DNA of 12,599 nt from positions 1 through 12,599 of the forward strand of contig NZ_JBNPVX010000053.1 in NCBI RefSeq assembly GCF_050434145.1. The letters are read 5' to 3'. The stretch is from JAISST01 sp050434145. Lineage in GTDB: Bacteria; Fusobacteriota; Fusobacteriia; Fusobacteriales; Fusobacteriaceae. How positions within the stretch are numbered: position 1 is the stretch's first letter; the number at the start of each line of letters is the position of its first letter. The notes beneath the pieces are model-generated. The model was not told the DNA's origin, did no database searches, and was given only the letters and a program-made list of their open reading frames with translations. The position numbers and the translations under genes are program-made. This document shows positions 7,492-12,599 of the stretch, piece by piece.

Positions 7492-7519
7492 AGACAACCT
7501 AACTGAGGTTGTCTTTTTT
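7492..7519 (+). terminator. Strong intrinsic terminator
   Basis: AGACAACCT (7492-7500), a 5-nt loop AACTG, and AGGTTGTCT (7506-7514) form a perfect 9-bp stem, followed directly by TTTTT (7515-7519). It ends transcription after the 34-residue peptide and insulates the downstream transporter gene. Confidence 0.9.
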
Positions 7520-7539
7520 ATTATAAATTTGGAGGAAAA

Positions 7540-7632
7540 ATGAGAAAATTAAATATATTTTTAGCAAAATTAAATATTAAAAGAATAATTAGATATATAA
7601 AGTTAAAGTATACTCTCCTCTGTTTTTTCTGA
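7540..7632 (+). CDS. 30-residue basic-hydrophobic ORF, possible leader peptide of the transporter gene
   Basis: GGAGG at 7531-7535 precedes the ATG at 7540 with near-ideal spacing. The frame reads MRKLNIFLAKLN, then a basic stretch (KRIIRYIKLKY) and a hydrophobic end before TGA. It lies after the terminator at 7492-7519 and 74 bp before the transporter start, so it would share the transporter mRNA if the promoter lies near 7520. The role is unknown; a leader peptide or a gene scrap are both possible. Confidence 0.3.
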   Translation: MRKLNIFLAKLNIKRIIRYIKLKYTLLCFF

Positions 7633-7706
7633 AATATTAATGACATGTGTATTGTTTTGGAAAAGAATTTAAAATAAAACTTAAATTATTAAGAGGAGAT
7701 AAAATT

Positions 7707-8930
7707 ATGAATAATAACAATAATAGTAATGGTAACAGCAGTAGTAATTATGCAAAGATAGGATTTGGAGCTATATTTGCAGTAGCAAGTGTATTATTTA
7801 GCTCACATGCTGGTGGTGGATTTGCCACTGGTAACCAAGCAACACAATTTTTCGTAGTAAATGGTGTATGGGGAATAATATCTGCAGTGATAGCAATGGG
7901 ATTATTGGCACTTACAATACGAGAATGTATTATCATGAGAAATACTCGTGGATTAAAAAATTATAAAGAATTATTTGAAACTTTATATCATCCTTATGAT
8001 AAATTGGAATGGTTATTTGAAATATATTTTAATATAATGGTAATATGTGCAGTGGGAGCAGTAATAGCAGGAGCAGCTTCATTAATATCAGGAAATGGAA
8101 TGATGTCTTATGGGATGGCTGTAATGATGGTAGGAGTGATATTATTGATATTGACAATATTTGGTTCTGGTTTGGTATCAAAAGTATCTACAGTAATGTC
8201 AATATGCATATTGGTATCTACTTTTATAATATTCTATATGGGAATCAGAGCAAAGATGGATGTGATATCTAATGTATTTTCTGATGGATTGTTTTTTACT
8301 GGAGCTCCAATAAAAAAATCTATAATTAATGCATTTGTTTATGCAGGTTTTCAATCTGTGGTAATACCTACTATGATAGCTTGTGGAAAACAATTGGGTG
8401 ATCAGAAAAATGTATCAAAATCAATGATAATCGCTTTTGTAATGAACTGCATAGCATTGGTAATGTCTATCATAATGTTGATAGGTTGGTATGGGGAATT
8501 CAGTGTTGCAGATGGTGGAAGAACATTACCATCATGGTATATATGTCAACAATTAGGAACAAGTTCATTGTATTGGTTCTATAATATAGCATTATTATTG
8601 TGTTTTATTTCTACTGGAGTAACAACAATATATGGATTTGTATCAAGATTTTCTAATATAAAAGTAATGGAAAAAATAGAAAAACCAATAGTAAGAAGGA
8701 TAGTAGCTTCATCTTGTTGTATGTTGATATCAATGAGTGTTTCCATGATTGGACTTAGTAAAATAGTAAAATATGGTTATGGATATTGTGGATACTTAGG
8801 TATTGCTATCATTATAGTACCATTTTTGACTATAGGTGCTTACAAAAATAGAAAATTTGTAAAAGAACAAAAAGAAGAAATAGTTACTGTGAGTGGGATA
8901 GATAGTAGTATATCAGCATCAGCAGATTAA
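7707..8930 (+). CDS. YkvI-type membrane transporter (APC/LeuT-fold superfamily)
   Basis: The protein has 407 residues from the ATG at 7707, which has AAGAGGAG at 7691-7698 in front. A frame 20 codons longer starts at 7647 but lacks an SD, so 7707 is preferred. After an Asn/Ser-rich cytoplasmic leader, about ten hydrophobic helices follow. The first contains the broken-helix motif S-H-A-G-G-G-F-A-T-G-N-Q typical of the YkvI group (COG3949), related to amino-acid and osmolyte carriers of the LeuT fold. The second (GVWGIISAVIAMGLLA) and the short R-x-x-x-x-x-N-T-R-G loop also fit this group. The tail is charged and Ser-rich. It acts in the inner membrane; the substrate is not known and probably includes small organic or amino acids. 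The dehydrogenase 141 bp downstream on the same strand suggests import of a substrate that is then oxidised or reduced. Confidence 0.85.
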   Translation: MNNNNNSNGNSSSNYAKIGFGAIFAVASVLFSSHAGGGFATGNQATQFFVVNGVWGIISAVIAMGLLALTIRECIIMRNTRGLKNYKELFETLYHPYDKLEWLFEIYFNIMVICAVGAVIAGAASLISGNGMMSYGMAVMMVGVILLILTIFGSGLVSKVSTVMSICILVSTFIIFYMGIRAKMDVISNVFSDGLFFTGAPIKKSIINAFVYAGFQSVVIPTMIACGKQLGDQKNVSKSMIIAFVMNCIALVMSIIMLIGWYGEFSVADGGRTLPSWYICQQLGTSSLYWFYNIALLLCFISTGVTTIYGFVSRFSNIKVMEKIEKPIVRRIVASSCCMLISMSVSMIGLSKIVKYGYGYCGYLGIAIIIVPFLTIGAYKNRKFVKEQKEEIVTVSGIDSSISASAD

Positions 8931-8937
8931 AATAAGT

Positions 8938-8967
8938 TTGCAAAATAACCTAAAAATATTATATAAT
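8938..8967 (+). promoter_or_regulatory. Candidate promoter for the alcohol dehydrogenase gene
   Basis: TTGCAA (8938-8943) and a perfect TATAAT (8962-8967) are separated by 18 bp. No terminator is visible between the transporter and the dehydrogenase, so this would add an internal promoter to a probable two-gene operon. Confidence 0.4.
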
Positions 8968-9071
8968 AATTACTAAATGGGTTTGAAAGCAAAGTCGAAG
9001 ATTAAGCTATATTATCAGTTATCATTTAACAAAAGATTATTAAATCAATTAAATAATAAAGGAGAGTTAAA

Positions 9072-10145
9072 ATGTCAACAAAAACAGTGTTTTTACCAAA
9101 TTATAGCATTGGAGAAAATTCATATGAGGCAGTAGCAGATATTTGCCAAAGTTATGGGAAAAAAGTAGTATTTATTGGAGGTAAAACAGCTTTATCTAAA
9201 GGTGGACCAGTGGTAAGAGAAGCAATAAAAGGAAGCCATTTGGAAGTAATAGATGAAATTTGGTTTGGTGGAGAAGCTTCTTATTCAAATGTAGAAAAAT
9301 TAAAAAAAGAAAAATCAGTTAATGATGCAGATATGGTATTTGTATTCGGTGGAGGAAAGGCTATAGATACATGCAAATGTTTGACTGATCACCTAAAGAA
9401 ACCTTTATTTACATTTCCAACAATAGCATCCACATGTGCTGCAGTAACCACAGTATGTGCTATATATGACGAAGCTGGTGTGTTTAGTGATTTGTGTTGG
9501 AGATTTGCTCCAGCAGAACATACTTTTATTAATACTAAAATTATTGCTGAAGCTCCAGAAAAATATCTATGGGCTGGAATTGGTGATACAATGGCAAAGG
9601 GATATGAACCAGAATTTTCTGCACGAGGAAAAGAATTAGATCACTCTAATAATATTGGGGTAACTGTATCTAAATTATGCCAAGAACCATTAGTAAAATA
9701 TGGTAAGAAAGCTTTGGAAGATTGTAAAATGAATAAACCTTCTAAAGAATTAGAAGAAACAATATTGGCAATTATTATAACTACAGGAATAGTATCAAAT
9801 TATGTAATAAATGACTATAATAGCTCTTTGGCACATGCTTTATGCTATGGATTCTCTACACTACATCATGTAGAATCTAAACATTTACATGGTGAGATAG
9901 TATCATATGGAGTACTGGTATTATTGATGGTAGATGGAAGAATCTCTGAGGTAGATAGAATAATGCCTTTCTATAAAAGTATTGGTCTACCTACATCATA
10001 TAAAGATCTTGAGGCAAAAGATGAGGAAATGGATGGGGTAGTTAAGAAGGCCTCTGAAATGAATGATGTGGTAGTATCAGCAATAGATGTTACATATGAT
10101 GTTATTTGGGATGGTGTAAGAAAAATTGAAAATTATGGTAAATAA
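9072..10145 (+). CDS. Iron/zinc-dependent alcohol dehydrogenase, GldA/HcxA-like
   Basis: This 357-residue protein has the normal length for the glycerol-dehydrogenase branch of the iron-containing alcohol dehydrogenases. The SD AAAGGAG (9059-9065) lies 6 nt before the ATG. The N-terminal half binds NAD(P): F-G-G-G-K-A-I-D (GGG at 93-95, D99), then P-T-I-A-S-T-C-A. The metal ligands are D172 (I-G-D-T-M-A-K), H255 (S-L-A-H-A-L-C-Y-G) and H273 (K-H-L-H-G-E), the spacing seen in glycerol dehydrogenase, so the active site is intact. Members reduce or oxidise small polyols, hydroxyketones or 2-oxo/2-hydroxy acids in the cytosol. The substrate here cannot be read from sequence; glycerol and 2-oxo acids (HcxA/YbdH type) are both candidates. 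It probably works on what the preceding YkvI-type carrier brings in. A terminator follows 31 bp downstream. Confidence 0.9.
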   Translation: MSTKTVFLPNYSIGENSYEAVADICQSYGKKVVFIGGKTALSKGGPVVREAIKGSHLEVIDEIWFGGEASYSNVEKLKKEKSVNDADMVFVFGGGKAIDTCKCLTDHLKKPLFTFPTIASTCAAVTTVCAIYDEAGVFSDLCWRFAPAEHTFINTKIIAEAPEKYLWAGIGDTMAKGYEPEFSARGKELDHSNNIGVTVSKLCQEPLVKYGKKALEDCKMNKPSKELEETILAIIITTGIVSNYVINDYNSSLAHALCYGFSTLHHVESKHLHGEIVSYGVLVLLMVDGRISEVDRIMPFYKSIGLPTSYKDLEAKDEEMDGVVKKASEMNDVVVSAIDVTYDVIWDGVRKIENYGK

Positions 10146-10176
10146 TTTTCTTAATAGAATATATATCATTGATAAA

Positions 10177-10212
10177 AAACTATCCCTTTAATTGGGGATA
10201 GTTTCATTTTTT
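10177..10212. terminator. Bidirectional intrinsic terminator between convergent genes
   Basis: AAACTATCCC (10177-10186) and GGGATAGTTT (10195-10204) form a perfect 10-bp stem with an 8-nt loop. On the plus strand CA and a long T-run follow; on the minus strand TTT follows directly. It can serve both the dehydrogenase gene and the convergent minus-strand gene that ends at 10225. Confidence 0.88.
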
Positions 10213-10224
10213 TTAATAATATAT

Positions 10225-10857
10225 TTACTGTTCAGTGGATTCTTCATTGTTTTCAGAATTTTCTACATTTTCATCTTCTTCATTAGGTTCTTCATATTCT
10301 CCATCTAACATAAGTTTTTTTCTTCGCTTTTGATTTTTAGTAGCATCATCTTTATCATACCAATACTCTTCGTCTTCTTTTTCAAGTTCATATGTACCAA
10401 CTAAATGTTTTTTTGTTTCTTCATCGATAAAACTAAGCCATGGATTATGATTATTATTATCATCAATGTATACATTAGTAGTTTCTTCATCAAAATAGTA
10501 AACTAGGACTTTACTAGAATATGAGAAATATTTAAATCTTCCATATTTTCCTAAAAGCTGTGGATCTGTTTGATTGGTACGAACACAATAGACTTTGTAG
10601 TTGTCAATAGAATCATAATTGGTAATAAGCTCAAAATGAGGTTCTTTTATTTCATTTGTTTCTAATTTTGCAGTAGAAGCATGATTATTGATAAATCCAG
10701 GAATGAAGACAGCTACTAAAGTAGACAATACACACAATAGCAATGAAAAAAGAGTGTTAGTAGCAAATTTTTGATTATTAGATTTTATTGTGATAAATAA
10801 AAAAAATAAAGATAGTAAGAAAGTGAAACCTGTAAAAACGTATAATAAAATTTTCAT
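10225..10857 (-). CDS. Two-TM membrane protein with acidic C-terminal tail, function unknown
   Basis: This 210-residue protein has the SD TGGGAGG (complement of 10864-10870), 6 nt before the start codon. Two hydrophobic helices lie at about residues 3-24 (LLYVFTGFTFLLSLFFLFI) and 37-56 (LFSLLLCVLSTLVAVFIPGF). A polar domain with aromatic strands follows (FELITNYDSIDNYKVYCV; FKYFSYSSKVLVYYF), then a basic patch (KNQKRRKKL) and a low-complexity Glu/Asn tail to the C-terminus. I recognise no family. It is transcribed divergently from the HTH-TPR regulator with 217 bp between the starts, so it may be a target of that regulator. Function cannot be assigned. Confidence 0.75.
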   Translation of the reverse strand: MKILLYVFTGFTFLLSLFFLFITIKSNNQKFATNTLFSLLLCVLSTLVAVFIPGFINNHASTAKLETNEIKEPHFELITNYDSIDNYKVYCVRTNQTDPQLLGKYGRFKYFSYSSKVLVYYFDEETTNVYIDDNNNHNPWLSFIDEETKKHLVGTYELEKEDEEYWYDKDDATKNQKRRKKLMLDGEYEEPNEEDENVENSENNEESTEQ

Positions 10858-10918
10858 TATTGTCCTCCCAAATTTAAGAATATGCTCATCTATAATTTGT
10901 TTAATTTTATTTTATTAC

Positions 10919-10924
10919 ATTATA
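10919..10924 (-). promoter_or_regulatory. Candidate -10 box for the two-TM protein gene
   Basis: The complement of 10919-10924 reads TATAAT, 62 bp upstream of the minus-strand start codon. The matching -35 position is poor (TTTTAT), so this is a weak or activator-dependent promoter at best. Confidence 0.3.
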
Positions 10925-10996
10925 TAACTTTAAAGAAAAAAATAAAAGTATTTTTTTTAAAAGATGTAAAAATATAAGAAATTTTTAATTTTATGA

Positions 10997-11025
10997 TGTA
11001 CATAAATGGAAATTTATTGTATAAT
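10997..11025 (+). promoter_or_regulatory. Candidate sigma70-type promoter of the HTH-TPR regulator
   Basis: TGTACA (10997-11002, 4 of 6 to TTGACA) and TATAAT (11020-11025, perfect) are spaced 17 bp, 49 bp before the start codon at 11075. Confidence 0.5.
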
Positions 11026-11074
11026 TTATAATAAATAAGATAATGAAAATCATATAGAATTTTGGGAGGTATCG

Positions 11075-12307
11075 ATGTTTTTAACGCCTGGAGAAAAGTT
11101 AATTAAATTTAGAAAACATTACAAAATAACACAAGCAGACTTGGCTGGAGACGATTTGTCAAGGACATCTTTGGGTATGATAGAGACTGGAAAACGATCC
11201 TTGACTCCTAATTTGGCAAAATTTTTGGAAGAAAACTTAAAAAAAATATTCAAAGAGCGAGGAATTACTGATAATATAAATATGGAAGAATTATTGAAAA
11301 GTAAGGAGATCCAAGCAAAAGAATATTTGAGTAAAATTATATTGGAAGATGTTTATGAAATAAGTAATTCTATGTGGACTATTGATGATGCAATAATATT
11401 GGTAAATGATGTTGATAAAAGTCATTTTTCACGGTTACTATATAAAAAATATTTTGAAAATGCTGATTTGACCAATGCGAAAAAATATTTATTAAATTAT
11501 TTTCATTATTATAACGAAAGTGAGAATCCTATTTTGGAGATAATAGACATGTTGGTAATAAATCATAAAATGTTAAAATATCGAGAAAATGTGGATGTAT
11601 ATGAAGCATTTTATAATATTATTAATATCAAAGAGAATACAAGATATTTTACAAATGTGAGAATTTTGTATGCAGAAGCATTATATAAATGTGGTCAAAC
11701 TAATAAAGCAATAGAAAATCTTATGTTTTTCATGAAGAAAGCGAAAAATGAGGATGATTTTTATATTTTTAGAAAAACATTATGCGATACATATGCTTAT
11801 AGTGGCCAATATGAGAATGCCATAGAAGAATATGTGTCTTTGGCAAAAGGAAAATCGGATCCTATAAAAGCTTTCTTGTATTCTTGTGTTCTTGATGCTG
11901 CTAATAAAACTGATAATCAAGAAATTATGAAGAAATTTTATAATCGTACCAGAGATTTATCTCATGTTGCTGATTTTGAAAATATGGAAGATAAGTATTT
12001 TGTTAATATGGTGCTAGGAAAAACAGCATTTCGACTTGGTAAAAATGAGGATAGCCAAAGTTTTTATTTAACTGCATTTGAGATAGGAAAAGAATTTGAT
12101 GATAAAATAGAGACTCAAATGTTTTTGTTAGGGGAATTGTTTGATATCTTAAATGTAAGAGATTTCCAGATACTGGTTCAATTGGAAGAAGAGTATAAAA
12201 AACTATTACAAATAAAAGCTGATTATAGACCAGCTATAAAATTGATAGATTTTTATCGGAAGAATATGCCAATAGAGCTGGCTAGTAAGATAGGTATGTA
12301 TAAATAA
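11075..12307 (+). CDS. XRE-family HTH regulator with TPR-like C-terminal domain (RRNPP-like architecture)
   Basis: This 410-residue protein has the SD GGGAGG at 11064-11069, 5 nt before the ATG. Residues about 6-60 form a Cro/C1-type helix-turn-helix (LIKFRKHYKITQADLAG, then S-R-T-S-L-G-M-I-E-T-G-K-R-S-L-T-P). The rest is helical and carries tetratricopeptide-like pairs, for example ARILYAEALYKCGQTNKAIENL-type spacing around residues 198-220 and TYAYSGQYENAIEEY near 243-258. N-terminal HTH plus TPR is the layout of the Rgg/PlcR/AimR (RRNPP) regulators, which bind short peptides. No obvious cognate pheromone gene lies next to it, so peptide sensing is only a possibility. The divergent two-TM protein gene is the most likely target. 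Two hairpins follow the gene. Confidence 0.8.
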   Translation: MFLTPGEKLIKFRKHYKITQADLAGDDLSRTSLGMIETGKRSLTPNLAKFLEENLKKIFKERGITDNINMEELLKSKEIQAKEYLSKIILEDVYEISNSMWTIDDAIILVNDVDKSHFSRLLYKKYFENADLTNAKKYLLNYFHYYNESENPILEIIDMLVINHKMLKYRENVDVYEAFYNIINIKENTRYFTNVRILYAEALYKCGQTNKAIENLMFFMKKAKNEDDFYIFRKTLCDTYAYSGQYENAIEEYVSLAKGKSDPIKAFLYSCVLDAANKTDNQEIMKKFYNRTRDLSHVADFENMEDKYFVNMVLGKTAFRLGKNEDSQSFYLTAFEIGKEFDDKIETQMFLLGELFDILNVRDFQILVQLEEEYKKLLQIKADYRPAIKLIDFYRKNMPIELASKIGMYK

Positions 12308-12335
12308 AAAGTATTTTTTCTTTGAAAATACTATA

Positions 12336-12390
12336 AAAACAACATTAAATGAAAAATTTTTCAAAATAATTTATTTAGTGTTGTTTTATT
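12336..12390 (+). terminator. Long-stem terminator after the HTH-TPR gene
   Basis: AAAACAACATTAAAT (12336-12350) pairs with ATTTAGTGTTGTTTT (12373-12387) over 15 positions with a single G-U pair. The 22-nt loop itself contains the palindrome GAAAAATTTTTC. The distal arm ends in TTTT and continues ATTTT, giving an A/U-flanked terminator. Confidence 0.7.
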
Positions 12391-12468
12391 TTAAAAAAAT
12401 ATATAGGCAATTGCAAAATACAAAGTTTTCTTTATTATTTTTACAAAAATTTGTTATATAAATAAATC

Positions 12469-12550
12469 TTTTGGGGTTTGGGGCTTGCCCCAAAAAGCGC
12501 CGCCGGCACTGCACACTCCTGACAGCAGCTGAGCAAAGCGAGGCTGGATG
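12469..12550. repeat. G+C-rich, hairpin-bearing element, probable dispersed repeat
   Basis: About 80 bp of sharply higher G+C sits in otherwise A+T-rich DNA. It opens with TTTTGGGG and TTTGGGG in tandem (12469-12483); the second pairs with CCCCAAA (12488-12494) around a CTTG loop. G+C-rich sequence with GCCGGC and CAGCTG palindromes follows to about 12550. It has no gene character. From recollection such sequences recur between genes in Leptotrichia-type genomes, as REP-like repeats do, but only one copy is in this window. Confidence 0.5.
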
Positions 12551-12599
12551 AAAAGAAGTATTAAAAGAATAATAGAAGTGTAGATTTTGCAAGTAAAAA

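Larger units (their letters stand above)
6880..7706. other. 827-bp interval without a long gene
   Basis: After the truncated paralogue there is no frame long enough for an ordinary protein until the transporter. The interval holds four short RBS-led or closely spaced ORFs (7002, 7045, 7331, 7540), an inverted repeat at 7210-7229, a candidate promoter at 7255-7283 and a strong terminator at 7492-7519. The stretch 6880-6990 shows only A+T-rich sequence with nothing I can interpret. Confidence 0.7.

Noticed and set aside
7647..7706. Upstream ATG extending the transporter by 20 residues
   Set aside because: No SD precedes it, and the added residues are charged and unlike the family. The ATG at 7707 has a strong SD.
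8045..8393. Alternative-frame ORFs inside the transporter gene on both strands
   Set aside because: They lack ribosome binding sites and lie entirely within a well-supported membrane protein gene.
12310..12332. Hairpin AGTATTTT/AAAATACT right after the HTH-TPR gene
   Set aside because: The stem is only A/T-rich and no T-run follows. The longer structure at 12336-12390 is the better terminator.
12538..12549. 12-bp GCGAGGCTGGAT shared with the transposase remnant (complement of 4373-4384)
   Set aside because: In the transposase it falls in coding sequence of the C-x-A-G-L type and has no flanking similarity. It is most likely coincidence.
12386..12592. 68-residue minus-strand ORF across the G+C-rich element
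   Set aside because: It translates the repeat-like element (codons for HPASLCSAAVRSVQ), starts without an SD and overlaps the terminator at its 3' end. It is most likely non-coding.
1..12599. CRISPR arrays, tRNA or rRNA genes
   Set aside because: No regularly spaced direct repeats, cloverleaf-type sequences or rRNA-like G+C-rich blocks were seen by eye.

Overview
The window is very A+T-rich and has mostly conventional Shine-Dalgarno-led genes with ATG starts. Coding style (AAA/GAA/ATA/TTA codons), the protein families present and a short G+C-rich element near the right edge suggest a low-G+C anaerobe of the Fusobacteria, most likely Leptotrichiaceae. That assignment is an inference from composition and family resemblance, with no database check.

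Left third (1-3914): the 3' end of an unrecognised small gene is followed after 2 nt by a 1199-residue protein. Its C-terminus matches the PAAR-like DUF4280 fold, the kind of tip protein used by contractile injection systems. Its middle carries a class 3 lipase-like domain in which the nucleophile elbow reads G-Y-N-V-G-G instead of G-H-S-L-G-G. It is best read as an injected or spike-borne effector with an altered, perhaps inactive, lipase module.

Middle (3915-7706): a decayed insertion sequence lies on the minus strand (DDE transposase broken by at least two frameshifts and two stops). Next come a cluster of inverted repeats at its 5' side, a secreted 333-residue protein, and a truncated tandem paralogue of that protein. 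About 0.8 kb without a long gene follows. It contains short RBS-led ORFs, one of which (7331-7435) is a 34-residue hydrophobic peptide with its own candidate promoter and a strong terminator. Secreted paralogues downstream of a PAAR-like effector would fit an effector/immunity island later disrupted by the IS, but this is inference.

Right part (7707-12599): a YkvI-type LeuT-fold transporter and an iron/zinc alcohol dehydrogenase of the GldA/HcxA type form a likely metabolic pair, closed by a bidirectional terminator. A convergent minus-strand gene encodes a two-TM protein with a very acidic tail. It diverges from an XRE-HTH/TPR regulator resembling the RRNPP architecture. A long terminator hairpin and a G+C-rich repeat-like element end the window.
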